Source of the DNA: an uncultured Desulfovibrio sp. | GTDB lineage: Bacteria > Desulfobacterota > Desulfovibrionia > Desulfovibrionales > Desulfovibrionaceae | Assembly: GCA_900546145.1 (NCBI GenBank) | Contig: URBN01000002.1 | Location: 1 to 64,000 of the forward strand | Reading direction: 5' to 3' | Length of the DNA stretch: 64,000 nucleotides | In this document: positions 7,503 to 21,241 of the stretch, piece by piece | Layout of the letters: each line of letters starts with the position of its first letter | Numbering within the stretch: the first letter of the stretch is position 1 | Position numbers and translations under genes: made by a program | The notes under the pieces: generated by a model | Databases searched by the model: none | Told to the model about the DNA's origin: nothing | What the model saw: the letters and a program-made list of their open reading frames with translations, nothing else

Positions 7503-8531
7503 CTAACGTTCGGCCGTGCGCATACGGCGGCCTTTGTTTTTTCTGTTCTTGGGGCTTCTGTGAATGACGCCGCCTGCTCCATGCAGAGTGGCAAGGGCTT
7601 CCCGGGCCGTCAGTTTCCAGTCAGGATGATAGATATCCGCCGGAGTAGCCTGAAGAATGGAATCGTAGGGGACGTTGCTGGCACTGGAACTGGCAAGGAA
7701 ACCGGCATCAAGAAGCCGGCAGCATTCCTGTCCTCTCGTCAGTGGATCCGGGGCACCCAGGACGACAGCGAGAATCCTGTGGCCGTCCCTTTCTGCTGTA
7801 GCAATGATGTTGTAGCCGGATTTGTTGACCCAGCCGGTCTTGAGACCGTCTGCGCCTTCGAAATTGCCCAGCAGGGGGTTCTTGTTCCATGTCAGCGTCT
7901 GTCCATGACGGAGGTAATGCGTGTTGTGGTACACAAGCATTTCGAGGTGGCTGTGCAGGTAGGCGCGGGCAAGGAGCATCATGTCACGGGCTGTTGTGAA
8001 CTGACCTTTGGCCGGAAGACCGTTCGGATTCACAAAATGTGTGTTGAACATGCCCAGGGAGATGGCCTTGGCATTCATCATGTCCACGAAATTCTGTTCA
8101 GAGCCTCCGATGAATTCCGCGACCGCCATGGAAGCGTCATTGCCTGAGGAAACAGACATGCCGAGAAAGAGATCGTTGAGTGAAACGGTCTCTCCTTCAG
8201 TGAGCCCCATGCGTGATCCGCCGGTTTCCGCCGCATGCTTTGAGATGGGAACCAGGCTGTTCATGTCTGCCTTGCCGGCGTCTATGCTGTCCAGGGCCAC
8301 AAAAATGGACATGATTTTTGTGAGGGAGGCTGGCGGAATAAGGGCATCCGCATTCTGCTCGTAAAGGAGCTGATCCCTGTCAACATCGAGAACGATGACA
8401 GAAGCGGCTTTGACCGTTGAGCCCGGAGCGATTTCCGGAGCAGCATGAGCGGGGCCCGTTATAGCAAGGGCTGCAAGGCCAAGGAAAAGGAACAGAAGTG
8501 CGGTGGCGTGATATCTGTGAACGGGAAACAA
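7503..8531 (-). CDS. dacA: D-alanyl-D-alanine carboxypeptidase (PBP5 family)
   Basis: 342 residues, peptidase family S11, a periplasmic enzyme that trims the terminal D-alanine from peptidoglycan pentapeptides. A Sec signal peptide covers about residues 1-30 (cleavage near AHA). The three penicillin-binding motifs are intact: SLTK at 69-72, SGN at 129-131 and KTG at 231-233. Compared with Escherichia coli PBP5 (about 400 residues) it is short at the C-terminus and ends in a very basic tail (SPKNRKNKGRRMRTAER) rather than a clear amphipathic anchor helix. That tail may bind membrane or wall electrostatically. It is monocistronic, with a terminator at 7452-7482. Confidence 0.93.
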   Translation of the reverse strand: MFPVHRYHATALLFLFLGLAALAITGPAHAAPEIAPGSTVKAASVIVLDVDRDQLLYEQNADALIPPASLTKIMSIFVALDSIDAGKADMNSLVPISKHAAETGGSRMGLTEGETVSLNDLFLGMSVSSGNDASMAVAEFIGGSEQNFVDMMNAKAISLGMFNTHFVNPNGLPAKGQFTTARDMMLLARAYLHSHLEMLVYHNTHYLRHGQTLTWNKNPLLGNFEGADGLKTGWVNKSGYNIIATAERDGHRILAVVLGAPDPLTRGQECCRLLDAGFLASSSASNVPYDSILQATPADIYHPDWKLTAREALATLHGAGGVIHRSPKNRKNKGRRMRTAER

Positions 8532-9431
8532 GAGGCACTCCCCCCGGTAAACTGCCTGCTTTGCATCAGGACAGTTCCCAGTATATTTTTAGATGCGAAA
8601 CGCTTTTAAGCCCGAGGCGGCCGACCGTGCAAGTGATTTTATCATTCCGTGGCAATAGACTCCTTCCTTTATGGGCGGGAGATGGATGGCCGAACCCATT
8701 ATACATAGACAGAGGATTTGCGCTGTTCAATGCCGCAGTGGCAGGCAAGAAAAATTTTTTTCCTCCTGTCCATCAGCTCTCTTGCAAAGACCATTTGATA
8801 TTGTGAACCGCTTTCCCTGAAACACGAATGCTGCTCCGGGCTGGACCCTTCATATCGTTAGCTTTGGGACGCCGGCCCTTGACAATTTATTCCGGGTCTG
8901 CCTGTGCCGATTTCCTGACAGCTCTTCCTGTGTCATTCGCTGTGTGCAGGAATCTTGTTGTCCTGCTCGGAATGTGGCCTGCGTTTCCTGAACTTTGACT
9001 CAGTGTTGATGCTGTTCTTCAGTCCAGGGACGCCGTCCTTATATCACGGGAGCTTTCTGTCGTCAGGGAAAGCGGTCGTCGCACTCTTCGCTGCACTGCG
9101 TTTTCTGCAAAGCCGCCTGACCTCTGCGGGAAGACCCGGGATGGGCGGCTGACTGCCATGAGTTTTGGAATATTCCTCTCCTCTGCTGCTGCGATGTGGC
9201 TCCGTATAACACCTGGCCTGTGTGCGGACCACGTCCTTGCCAATAAAGGTTCCGCCGAATACACGGCGAATGGAGTGCCATAGGCTTGGCGCTGCTGCAC
9301 ACGAGCGGAGGCTGACATATCATTCCCGGTGATCGACGAATCCAGCTGCGTCATGTCTCTGCTCATCTGCGCCCGCTTGGAGGCCTGTTCCCGGTCCCCT
9401 GCTTTGCAGGGGAGCTTTTTCTGCTGTGTGC
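8532..9431. other. Gene-free stretch of about 0.9 kb
   Basis: Open frames on both strands (for example 9019-9450, minus) lack ribosome-binding sites and recognisable domains. The notable item is a perfect plus-strand intrinsic terminator at 9396-9420 with no recognised gene upstream of it. Confidence 0.5.
9396..9420 (+). terminator. Orphan plus-strand intrinsic terminator
   Basis: A perfect CCCCTGC/GCAGGGG stem with a 3-base loop, followed by AGCTTTTT. No plus-strand gene precedes it for more than 2.8 kb, so it may end an uncharacterised small RNA. Confidence 0.7.
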
Positions 9432-9464
9432 AAAAAAGGGGAAAATCCAAAAAGGATTTTCCCC
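9432..9464 (-). terminator. Intrinsic terminator of ackA
   Basis: A perfect 11-bp stem GGGGAAAATCC/GGATTTTCCCC, followed on the minus strand by a T-run, 33 bases past the ackA stop. Confidence 0.9.
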
Positions 9465-9496
9465 TCCGGTTACGTTATAGAAAACGCAGTTCTAAT

Positions 9497-10714
9497 CTAC
9501 TTGTTTTTAGAGACCACTTCAACGGCGGTTTCCGCAATCTGCAGTTCCTCGTTGGTAGGAATGACGAGAATCGGGATACGGCTGTCAGGAGCAGAGATGA
9601 CCCTGGCACCGCTCTTGCGGGCGCGGTTGGCTTCGGGATCAAGCTTGAATCCGATGCCTTCAAGGCCTTCCATGACAGCAGCACGCACGAGTTCATCGTG
9701 TTCGCCGATACCGGCCGTGAACGTCACGGCATCGACCTTGCCGCCCAGCAGGAAGAAGTAAGAACCGAGGATCTTCTTGATGCCGTGAACGAGCATACGG
9801 AAGGCGAGTTCGGCTCTCTTGTTGCCGTTCTCGCGCTCCTTGTGAACGTCACGCATGTCGGCAGAACCGCAGAGAGCCTGAAGGCCGGACTTCTTGTTCA
9901 TGAGGGTATCCATTTCCTCAGGAGTGAAGCCCTTCTTCTTCATGATGAAGGGAACGATGGCCGGGTCGAGAGTGCCACAGCGGGTGCCCATGATCATGCC
10001 TTCGAGAGGAGTCAGTCCCATGCTCGTGTCGAGGCATTTGCCGTTCTTTGTGCAGCTCAGAGAAGAGCCGTTGCCGAGGTGCATGACGATGCAGTTGGTC
10101 TCTGAAAGGGGCTTATGCAGGAACTCTGCGGTCTTCTTGGAGACATAGGTGTGGGAAGTTCCGTGGAAGCCGTAGCGGCGGATATGCAGGTCTTCGTAGT
10201 ACTCGTAGGGAAGGCCGTACATATAGGACTCAGGCGGCATGGACATACCGAACTGCGTGTCGAAGACGGCAACGTTGGGAGTACCCGGGAAAAGATCCTG
10301 GCAGACCTCGATGCCCATGAGGTTGGCCGGATTGTGAAGCGGTCCGAGAGGGATGCAGTCGCGGATGACCTGCTTGACCTGATCGTCGACAAGCTTGGGC
10401 TCGGTCATGGCCTCGCCGCCGTGCAGGACGCGGTGGCCGATGGCGTAGATTTCGCTCTTGTCCCTGATGACGCCCTTCTCGGGATCCGTGAGAAGCTGAA
10501 TGACAAGCTCCATGGCTTCCTTATGAGAGGGGAAAGGCTGCTCCTTCACGATCTTTTCAGCATGATCGCTGTCGGGAGCAATCTTGTGGGTCAGAACACC
10601 CATGGGAAGGCCAATGCGCTCGGCGACACCGGAGCAGAGGACCTCATGGCTGTCCATTTCGAGGAGCTGATATTTGCAGGAAGAAGATCCAGCATTAACA
10701 ACGAGAACTTTCAT
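9497..10714 (-). CDS. ackA: Acetate kinase
   Basis: 405 residues, full length for AckA. It interconverts acetyl phosphate plus ADP with acetate plus ATP in the cytoplasm, giving substrate-level ATP. The family's N-terminal phosphate-binding VNAGSSSCKYQ is at residues 5-15; the second signature (DTQFGMSMP, then YGFHGTSHTYV) and the C-terminal TAGIGEHDELVR are also visible. It lies 35 bases downstream of pta in the same orientation and probably shares its transcript, with a terminator at 9432-9464. Confidence 0.98.
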   Translation of the reverse strand: MKVLVVNAGSSSCKYQLLEMDSHEVLCSGVAERIGLPMGVLTHKIAPDSDHAEKIVKEQPFPSHKEAMELVIQLLTDPEKGVIRDKSEIYAIGHRVLHGGEAMTEPKLVDDQVKQVIRDCIPLGPLHNPANLMGIEVCQDLFPGTPNVAVFDTQFGMSMPPESYMYGLPYEYYEDLHIRRYGFHGTSHTYVSKKTAEFLHKPLSETNCIVMHLGNGSSLSCTKNGKCLDTSMGLTPLEGMIMGTRCGTLDPAIVPFIMKKKGFTPEEMDTLMNKKSGLQALCGSADMRDVHKERENGNKRAELAFRMLVHGIKKILGSYFFLLGGKVDAVTFTAGIGEHDELVRAAVMEGLEGIGFKLDPEANRARKSGARVISAPDSRIPILVIPTNEELQIAETAVEVVSKNK

Positions 10715-10749
10715 TCGGGTATCCTTTGTTCTTGCAGAGGCTTGGGTGA

Positions 10750-12861
10750 TTAGGCTTTTTCAGCGGCTTTTTCAGCTGCGGCCTGAATGGCAGTGATGAC
10801 CACAGTGTTGACAATATCCGGAACCAGGCAGCCACGGGAGAGGTCATTGACGGGCTTGCGGAGACCCTGCAGGACAGGACCGATGGCGATGGCGCCGGCC
10901 GCACGCTGAACCGCCTTGTACGTGTTGTTGCCGGTATTGAGATCGGGGAAGATAAAGACGGTGGCGCGTCCCGCAACTTGGCTGTTCGGGAGCTTGGTCT
11001 TGGCCACGGTGGGATCGATGGCAGCGTCGTACTGCAGCGGGCCTTCGAGCATGAGCTCTGGAGCCTTTTCCTTGGCGATGCGGGTGGCTTCCTTCACCAC
11101 GTCCACATCAGCACCCTTGCCGGAATTGCCGGTGGAGTAGGAGAGCATGGCCACGCGGGGCTCAATGCCGAAGAGCTCAGCGGTATGGGCCGAGGTGATG
11201 GCGATTTCCGCGAGCTGATCCGCAGTGGGGTTGGGGTTGACCGCGCAGTCGCCGAAGACGAGGACGCGATCCTTGAGGCACATCAGGAAGACGGAGGAAA
11301 CCACGGAGAATCCGGGACGGGCCTTGATGAACTGGAAGGCAGGACGGATGGTGTGAGCCGTGGTGTTGATGGCGCCGCTGACCATGCCATCGGCGTCTCC
11401 TTTCTTGACCATCATGGTGCCGAAGTAGGTGGAATCCATCATGGTATCGCGGGCCTGTTCGATGGTCACGCCCTTCTGCTTGCGGTATTCATAGAAGGAA
11501 TTGGCGTAGTCCTCGAATTTGGGAGACGTGAGCGGATTGATGATTTCCGCCCTGCTGATGTCGAGCCCGAGGCCGGCGGCCTTGCTGACGATCTTCTGCT
11601 TGTCGCCGAGGAGAATGATGTCGGCGGCTTCGCGGCGAAGCAGGATGTCAGTGGCCTGCAGAATACGGGGCTCCTCACCTTCGCAGAGGACAATGCGCTG
11701 TCTGCTCTGGCGGGCACGTTCGAGCAGATTGTACTCGAACATAAGAGGCGTGACGCGGCGCGGCTTGGCAGAGGCTGTGATTTTCTGCGCGATGGCCTTG
11801 CCATCCACGTAATGCTCAAAGAGGCCAAGAGCCGTGTTGACCTTGCGGGCATCGCAGGGTTCGATGGTTCCCTGCACCTGCTGGACGAACTGGGAAGCGC
11901 GGAAGGTGTGATGCTGGGTGACCAGAATGGGCAGAGGAGCTGCGGTAATGCCCTTAAGGATTTCCATGGTGGCATCGGAAGGTCTCAGGCCGCCGGTGAG
12001 CAGAACACCGGAAATATTGGGCTGGTTGTTGGAGACCTTGGCGGCGATGGCAGCCAGCAGGATGTCGGAGCGATCGCCGGGGGTGATGATCAGGAGATCC
12101 TTTTCCAGGTAGGAAAGGAAGTGATCCACATGCATGGCGGCGATGAGGAAATTGGAGACCAGCACCTCGGGATGTTCGGAACCGCAGATGAATTCGGCGT
12201 CGAGAGAGCGGGCTACGTCGCCAAGCGTCGGGCTGCCAAGAGTCTTATCCTCGGGAATGGCGTAGATGAGGGCCTGTTCGCCATCGCGGGCGAAGCCGCT
12301 GCGAAGCCCGGAGAGCTCTGCATTGGAAAGGTTGGAGCGGTTGATGACTGTAGTGACCAGGTCACAGTGACTGGTCATGGTGTCCATGCTCATGTGAATG
12401 ATCTGGCGCAGTTCGGGCAGATTCTTGTCCTTGCCGCTCACCACGAGGAGGACGGGAGCGCCGATATTGCCGGCGATGTCCGCGTTGAGCTCGAATTCAA
12501 AGGCCGCATCCTTGCCGCGGAAGTCAGTGCCGAGGCAGAGGACGAAGTCATACTTGGCCTCGAGGGCTTTGAATTTCTTGAGGATGCTTTCTTCGAGGGC
12601 GCTCTTGGAATCGCGGTTGATGATGTCGTAGGCCTCGTCTTCCGTGTAAGCGAAGGTGTCGCAGTAATTCTGCTCGAGCTTGAAATATTCGAGGAACAGA
12701 TTGATTGCGCTGTCCTTCTTGTCGAATTCAGGCTGGGCGATGATAGGCCTGAAGACCGCGATTTTGCTGGTCTGCGTGCTCAGGAGCTGCATGACGCCGA
12801 GGGCGATGGCGCTCTTGCCGGAATGCGGGCCGGCAGCGGTGATGTAAAGTGATTTGCTCAT
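10750..12861 (-). CDS. pta: Phosphate acetyltransferase (long, three-domain form)
   Basis: 703 residues from the chosen start. It makes acetyl phosphate from acetyl-CoA. The N-terminus is a P-loop AAA/dethiobiotin-synthetase-like domain (MSKSLYITAAGPHSGKSAIALG), followed by a DRTGG regulatory domain and the catalytic PTA_PTB domain over roughly the last 330 residues (ending near VNDLSRGCLVPDIV). The frame is open 73 codons further upstream, but that extension is proline-rich and unlike the family. ATG at 12861 gives the expected N-terminus, although its Shine-Dalgarno is weak. It sits between por and ackA. Confidence 0.95.
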   Translation of the reverse strand: MSKSLYITAAGPHSGKSAIALGVMQLLSTQTSKIAVFRPIIAQPEFDKKDSAINLFLEYFKLEQNYCDTFAYTEDEAYDIINRDSKSALEESILKKFKALEAKYDFVLCLGTDFRGKDAAFEFELNADIAGNIGAPVLLVVSGKDKNLPELRQIIHMSMDTMTSHCDLVTTVINRSNLSNAELSGLRSGFARDGEQALIYAIPEDKTLGSPTLGDVARSLDAEFICGSEHPEVLVSNFLIAAMHVDHFLSYLEKDLLIITPGDRSDILLAAIAAKVSNNQPNISGVLLTGGLRPSDATMEILKGITAAPLPILVTQHHTFRASQFVQQVQGTIEPCDARKVNTALGLFEHYVDGKAIAQKITASAKPRRVTPLMFEYNLLERARQSRQRIVLCEGEEPRILQATDILLRREAADIILLGDKQKIVSKAAGLGLDISRAEIINPLTSPKFEDYANSFYEYRKQKGVTIEQARDTMMDSTYFGTMMVKKGDADGMVSGAINTTAHTIRPAFQFIKARPGFSVVSSVFLMCLKDRVLVFGDCAVNPNPTADQLAEIAITSAHTAELFGIEPRVAMLSYSTGNSGKGADVDVVKEATRIAKEKAPELMLEGPLQYDAAIDPTVAKTKLPNSQVAGRATVFIFPDLNTGNNTYKAVQRAAGAIAIGPVLQGLRKPVNDLSRGCLVPDIVNTVVITAIQAAAEKAAEKA

Positions 12862-13183
12862 AGCGAATTCGGTGCCGCGGAATAAATGTATCCCGACACC
12901 GCCTCCCATAGAATTTAGAAATGTTGGCCTTCGTAACGGCAGGTACAGCGTGTGCGGCAATCCGGGCCGGCGGCTGATACCTTCGGGAAGAGGCGGAGAA
13001 GAGCGGAAAAGGAGAAAAGACGGTTTGCCCGGAGCCCCCGTCAGGATGCCGGACGGGGCGGAGCCAGCCGCCGGCTTCATGGCGTGCGTACCAAAAAGAC
13101 GGGTAAGAATAAAGCAAAAAAGGGGGAAAGGAAAGATATGACAGGAAACCGGAGAGCGTTCCGGCTATCAGGGAAAGGTTTGT
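12862..13183. other. Gap between por and pta
   Basis: About 320 bases without a gene. The first 220 are an in-frame open extension of pta that I regard as untranslated leader. No riboswitch or clear promoter was recognised. Confidence 0.4.
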
Positions 13184-13221
13184 AAAAAGGCAGGGCGTGA
13201 GGAATCCTCACGCCCTGCCAT
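13184..13221 (-). terminator. Intrinsic terminator of por
   Basis: A 15-bp perfect stem GGCAGGGCGTGAGGA/TCCTCACGCCCTGCC, followed on the minus strand by five T residues. Confidence 0.92.
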
Positions 13222-13235
13222 GCTATCGAATATGG

Positions 13236-16829
<3,594 letters not shown>

Positions 16830-16963
16830 TCAGCAGAACACTGGTCAGTCTGTGGTGTGTCGGATTCTTTCCGTGACTTCGTGAACTTCACCCGTCAGGG
16901 GGCGAAGGCGGGACCGCTCCAGTGTTGGCCATCCTGCGAAAAAATTTTTCTTAAAGCGCGGTC

Positions 16964-16991
16964 AATTTAGCAGGAAGATAGAGGTTTGCAA
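16964..16991 (-). promoter_or_regulatory. Probable promoter of por
   Basis: On the minus strand, TTGCAA, a 16-base spacer and TAAATT lie about 185 bases before the por start codon. Confidence 0.4.
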
Positions 16992-17313
16992 ACTGAAATT
17001 ATTGCTCATTTTTTAATGATGCTGTCGATTCTCAGCCTTTTTTGCTCTGGATCCTCAATCTGGGGGGGCATATAATAAAAAATTTCATGATTGAAAAGTG
17101 GTAATGTCACAGGGCGCATGGAAAAACATCCGCCGTTACTCTGTGAGCTCTGCGTCTGACTGGCGGCTTTTGTATGGATGGAAGGGGGCTGCTGCCTGTC
17201 TCTCCGTGTTCCCTGTCAGGCTAGGCAGGCAGGGACTTTGCGGGTATTGTAGCGGCGAAATGACGGAGGACGGCGTCTGTTTGTCCCCGCCCCCAGAAAA
17301 ACGGAGTATGAAC
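16992..17313. other. Divergent intergenic region por/dus
   Basis: It contains an AT-rich core with TATAAT at 17071-17076 facing dus, without a matching -35 box. From 17098 an open extension of the dus frame exists, but it is not family-like and is treated as leader. Confidence 0.4.
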
Positions 17314-18396
17314 ATGGCGAAGCAATGGCCCGGCGCGGGCTGCGTGGCTGCTCCCCAGCCGGACAGGCTGCCTGTAGGACGTGATTTTCCCTGGCTTGCC
17401 CCTCTGGCCGGGTACAGCGATCTTCCTTTCAGGGCGTTGTGCCGGGAGTACGGGGCCGCATGCTGCGTCACGGAAATGGTGAGTGCCAAGGGGCTCTGTT
17501 ATAATGGAGGGAATACCTGGAAAGTGCTCGCTACGGCGGACGTGGACACGCCCCTCGTGGTGCAGCTTTTCGGGGCCGAGCCGGAATTTCTGGAAAGGGC
17601 CGTCCATATTCTGAGGGAAAGGGGCTTTGTCTGGTTTGATCTCAACATGGGGTGCCCCGTTCCCAAAGTGGCGAAGCAGGGCGCCGGCGTCACCATGCTG
17701 ACGGATCCCGACAACGCCCTTGCCTGTGCAAAAGCCATGATCGGCGCCGCGGAACCAGGGCATGTCAGCTTCAAGCTCAGGCTCGGGGTCACGGATAAGA
17801 ACCGGAACTGGCTTGATGTGGCGCGGCGCCTTGAAGACGCCGGTGCCGGTCTCATCACCCTTCATCCCAGAACGGGGAAGGAGGGATACGGCGGGCATGC
17901 CCACTGGGAGGAACTCCGGCGCGCGAAGGAAAGCCTCGGCGTGCCCGTCCTGGCCTCAGGCGATCTCTTCACCGCGGCTGACGGCGTGCGGTGCCTCGAG
18001 GAGACAGGCGTAGATGGTGTCATGTATGCCCGCGGAGCCCTGACAAACCCCAGAATCTTCAGTGATCATCACAGTCTCGCCTCAGGGATGTCTCCGGAGC
18101 CGCAGACGGCCGGAGAACTCAGAAAGATGATTCGGAGGCATATGGAACTTATCGGCCTTTACGGAGGAGAGGACAATGCTCTCTTCCGCCTGCGGAGTAT
18201 CGTGCCCCGCTATGTGCGTTCCATGCCGGGCGTACGCTTCCTCAGGCAGAAACTCTGCGTCTGCGGAAGCTTCGCCGAACTTGATCAGATTCTGGATGAC
18301 TTCCTCCTGCACAACGCCAGGGCCGTTGACGGAGAGCACACCTTTCACGATACAAAGAAGAATATTGAACCGGAGGACACAGGAGATGGATGTTAA
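17314..18396 (+). CDS. dus: tRNA-dihydrouridine synthase
   Basis: 360 residues from ATG at 17314, preceded by ACGGAG at seven bases. An FMN-dependent TIM-barrel enzyme that reduces uridines in the tRNA D-loop. Family motifs: LAPLAGYSDLPFR at the start of the barrel, the substrate loop VTEMVSAKGLCY, NMGCPVPKV with the catalytic Cys, the FMN-binding KLRLG, and MYARGALTNPRIF. The C-terminal helical tRNA-binding part follows. Which Dus subtype it is cannot be told here. The stop codon lies 11 bases inside ispH, so the genes overlap and are likely coupled. Confidence 0.93.
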   Translation: MAKQWPGAGCVAAPQPDRLPVGRDFPWLAPLAGYSDLPFRALCREYGAACCVTEMVSAKGLCYNGGNTWKVLATADVDTPLVVQLFGAEPEFLERAVHILRERGFVWFDLNMGCPVPKVAKQGAGVTMLTDPDNALACAKAMIGAAEPGHVSFKLRLGVTDKNRNWLDVARRLEDAGAGLITLHPRTGKEGYGGHAHWEELRRAKESLGVPVLASGDLFTAADGVRCLEETGVDGVMYARGALTNPRIFSDHHSLASGMSPEPQTAGELRKMIRRHMELIGLYGGEDNALFRLRSIVPRYVRSMPGVRFLRQKLCVCGSFAELDQILDDFLLHNARAVDGEHTFHDTKKNIEPEDTGDGC

Positions 18397-19249
18397 ACGC
18401 GCCGGCACGGCCGGGTTCTGCATGGGAGTGAGCCTGGCGCTGCACAAACTGGAGATGGCCATAGAAGCCAATGGAACGGGGGGCAGCGCTCCCCGCAGGA
18501 TCTGTACGTGCGGCCCCATCATTCACAATCCCCAGGTTCTTGCCTCCTATGAAGCCAGGGGCGTTGTCTGCCTGAAGAGTGTCGATGGAGCCCGGGCCGG
18601 AGATACTGTTCTCATCCGCGCGCACGGCGTACCCATGCAGGCCGAGGCAACACTGCGGGACAGTGGCGCTGAAATCATCGATGCTACATGTCCGCGCGTG
18701 AAGAAGGCTCAGCTCGCCATCGCGAATTCCACGGGATCCGGGTCCTCGCTGCTTCTTTTTGGCGACGCTGATCATCCCGAAGTTCGCGGACTTATTTCCT
18801 ACGCGCACGGCAGAAGCCTTGTATTTGCGAGTCTTGAGGAACTGACTGCCCTGAATCCGGATCCCTCGGAGCCCTGGGTGCTGGCCTCGCAGACGACTCA
18901 GGACGCGTCTGAGTTCGCCCGCATCCGGGAATATCTCGAAGGAAGACTGCCCCGGCTTGAGGTCCTCGCCACCATCTGTGACGCGACAGGCGAGCGCCAG
19001 GCAGAGGCCCGCTCCATAGCTTCGGGTGTGGAAGCCATGGTTATCGTGGGCGGCCACCAGAGCGGCAACACGAAGAGACTGGCTGCGCTGTCCGCGGAAT
19101 GCGGCATCGCCACCTACCATGTCGAGTCGGCTTCCGAACTCAGGGCTGTGGATTTCAGGAACGTGCGCAGTGTGGGACTGACGGCCGGGGCCTCCACGCC
19201 AAAAAACCTCATCGATGAAGCGGAGGAATGGCTGAAACGCCTTCCGTAG
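18386..19249 (+). CDS. ispH: 4-hydroxy-3-methylbut-2-enyl diphosphate reductase
   Basis: 287 residues. The last enzyme of the MEP isoprenoid pathway, a [4Fe-4S] protein making IPP and DMAPP. The three cluster cysteines are in GFCMGV (C12), DATCPRVK and [23 protein letters not shown] and the C-terminal TAGASTP loop bind the diphosphate. The start [12 protein letters not shown] is given by GGAGGA 9 bases upstream. It overlaps dus by 11 bases and is followed after 54 bases by selB. Confidence 0.95.
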   Translation: MDVKRAGTAGFCMGVSLALHKLEMAIEANGTGGSAPRRICTCGPIIHNPQVLASYEARGVVCLKSVDGARAGDTVLIRAHGVPMQAEATLRDSGAEIIDATCPRVKKAQLAIANSTGSGSSLLLFGDADHPEVRGLISYAHGRSLVFASLEELTALNPDPSEPWVLASQTTQDASEFARIREYLEGRLPRLEVLATICDATGERQAEARSIASGVEAMVIVGGHQSGNTKRLAALSAECGIATYHVESASELRAVDFRNVRSVGLTAGASTPKNLIDEAEEWLKRLP

Positions 19250-19303
19250 CAGCGCCGGAAGAGCCGGAGTCTGATCCCCGGACGGGGAGTCAGGAGGAGC
19301 AAA

Positions 19304-21241
19304 ATGTCTTTTATTCTCGGAACTGCAGGACATATCGACCATGGCAAGACCACGCTTGTGCGTGCGCTTACCGGCATAGACTGCGATCGTCTCGGCGAGG
19401 AGAAAAAGCGCGGCATCACTATTGAGCTGGGCTTTGCCTGGCTGGATCTTGGAAATGGCGACAGGCTGGGCATCGTTGACGTCCCGGGACATGAGCGCTT
19501 CGTGAAGAATATGGTGGCCGGCGCGGCGGGCATCGACATGGTCATGCTGGTCATCGCCGCGGACGAGGGCGTCATGCCCCAGACAAGGGAGCACCTTGAA
19601 ATCTGCAGCCTGCTCGGCATCAGGGAAGGTTTCGTCGTGCTCACCAAAAAAGATATGGTCGACGCCGACTGGCTCGGTCTTGTCAAAGAGGATGTCAGAA
19701 ATTTCCTCAAAGGCTCGTTTCTGGAAAACGCTCCTGTTCTGACCGTCTCCGCTGTCACGGGTGAGGGAATTCCGGAGCTGAAGGACTACATCATCAGGCG
19801 TGTGGCATCTCTCACCCCGCCGAGGCGGCCGGACATATTCCGGCTTCCCATAGATCGCTGCTTCTCCCTCAAAGGCCACGGCACAGTTGTAACGGGTACT
19901 GTCATTTCGGGGAGTGTCCGGCATGATTCGGACGCGGCCGTCATGCCAGAGAATCTGCCTGTGCACATCCGTACGCTGCAGCGTCATGGCAGGGACGCTG
20001 AAGAGGTGGATGCCGGTGAACGCTGCGCAGCCAATCTTCAGAACGTTGAAGTTCAGGATGTGAGCCGTGGCTCAACGCTGGCGCTGCCTGGGACGCTTTT
20101 CCCTTCCTCCCGCTGGATAGTGCGTCTGCGCATGCTGAAGGACGCGCCTCACGCACTCCGGCATCAGGGGGAAGTTCATTTCCATCATGGCACCAGGGAA
20201 ATGGAGGCCCGCCTGCATTTCTTCGGCGAAAAAGAGGTGCTCCCCGGAGCAGTGACTCTGGCAGAGGTGCGTTTCTCCGGACCTGAAGTGGCTGTTTTCG
20301 GCGATCACTGCGTGATACGCGCCGGTGTGCCTCTGCGCGCTGCTGCAGGATGCCTTGTCCTCTCTCCCCTGCCGCCTGAAATCCGCCGCAGCGATCCGCA
20401 GCGGGAGCACAGGCTCGCTCTTCTTGCAGGTCTTGCCGAACTGGCTGATCAGGGGACGCCCGAAAGCGACGCGGAACTCCTCTCGGCCGTGCTTGAGCTG
20501 AGAGGAAGTGAGGGCGCCACCAGAGCTCTTCTGAAGGTGCTTACCGGGCTGACGTCGAAGCGTCTCGACAGGGCTGTTCAGGCTCTGTCTTCAAAAAAGA
20601 AGGCCGTGTGCTTCGACAGAACGGCTCAGGGCTGGATTAGCGCGCCGGATTTTGTCCGTCTCGGAGAAGCCTGTCTGAAAAGAGCCGCCGACCTTCACAG
20701 GGCAGATCCGCTGAAACCAGGCTACGCCCAGGCGGCTCTGGGGGCAGGGTGGTCCCAGGGCCTTTCCCCGAAGCTTGTGCAGAAGGTCTTTGAAGATTTG
20801 CTCCGGCAGGGAAAGCTGATCCAGGCCGGGGATGTCATCTGCCTCCCCGGACATGAGGTTATCCTCGACGAGAGCCAGCAGAAACTGCGCGAAGCTATGC
20901 TTGGCGCCTTCAGGAAAGGAGGGCTTACCCCGCCCAACCTTTCTGATGTCATCGCCGCTGCCGGATCGACGGAAAAGGCGGCTGCCGCACTGCTCAGGGT
21001 GCTCACCCGGGATAAGGAAATCTACAGAGTGAGCGACAGCCTTTATTATTCAAAGGAAGCCGTTGAAGAGATACGCGGGAAAGTGACGGAATGGTTCAAG
21101 ACCCATGACGATCTTTCTGTGGCCGGCATGAAGGAGCTTCTGGGACTTTCCCGTAAATTCATTATCCCGCTTCTGGAGTTCCTCGATCAGGAAAAGATCA
21201 CGGTGCGCATTGGAGACAAAAGGCAGCTGCGCAGCCGTTAG
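19304..21241 (+). CDS. selB: Selenocysteine-specific elongation factor
   Basis: 645 residues. SelB delivers Sec-tRNA to UGA codons marked by a SECIS hairpin. The GTPase domain has GHIDHGKTT (9-17), GITIELG, DVPGH (59-63) and the SelB-typical TKKD (114-117) in place of NKxD. EF-Tu-like beta-barrel domains follow, then C-terminal winged-helix repeats that read SECIS RNA (about 380-645). AGGAGG lies upstream of the ATG. selA, selD and tRNA-Sec are not in the window, and I saw no in-frame UGA in the genes here. Its presence means the organism makes selenoproteins elsewhere (formate dehydrogenases are typical). Confidence 0.96.
   Translation: MSFILGTAGHIDHGKTTLVRALTGIDCDRLGEEKKRGITIELGFAWLDLGNGDRLGIVDVPGHERFVKNMVAGAAGIDMVMLVIAADEGVMPQTREHLEICSLLGIREGFVVLTKKDMVDADWLGLVKEDVRNFLKGSFLENAPVLTVSAVTGEGIPELKDYIIRRVASLTPPRRPDIFRLPIDRCFSLKGHGTVVTGTVISGSVRHDSDAAVMPENLPVHIRTLQRHGRDAEEVDAGERCAANLQNVEVQDVSRGSTLALPGTLFPSSRWIVRLRMLKDAPHALRHQGEVHFHHGTREMEARLHFFGEKEVLPGAVTLAEVRFSGPEVAVFGDHCVIRAGVPLRAAAGCLVLSPLPPEIRRSDPQREHRLALLAGLAELADQGTPESDAELLSAVLELRGSEGATRALLKVLTGLTSKRLDRAVQALSSKKKAVCFDRTAQGWISAPDFVRLGEACLKRAADLHRADPLKPGYAQAALGAGWSQGLSPKLVQKVFEDLLRQGKLIQAGDVICLPGHEVILDESQQKLREAMLGAFRKGGLTPPNLSDVIAAAGSTEKAAAALLRVLTRDKEIYRVSDSLYYSKEAVEEIRGKVTEWFKTHDDLSVAGMKELLGLSRKFIIPLLEFLDQEKITVRIGDKRQLRSR

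Noticed and set aside
9019..9450. Possible 143-residue protein on the minus strand
   Set aside because: No Shine-Dalgarno or motif; it crosses two terminators. A decayed gene cannot be excluded.
10978..12852. A 624-codon open frame opposite pta
   Set aside because: Antisense shadow of pta without any recognisable domain.
12862..13080. N-terminal extension of pta
   Set aside because: The extra 73 residues are Pro/Gly/Arg-rich and absent from the family; the ATG at 12861 restores the normal N-terminus.
17098..17313. N-terminal extension of dus
   Set aside because: The 72 upstream codons are not conserved-looking, while the ATG at 17314 has a good Shine-Dalgarno.
18242..19987. A 581-codon minus-strand frame across dus, ispH and selB
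   Set aside because: It runs antisense to three well-supported genes and has no motif.
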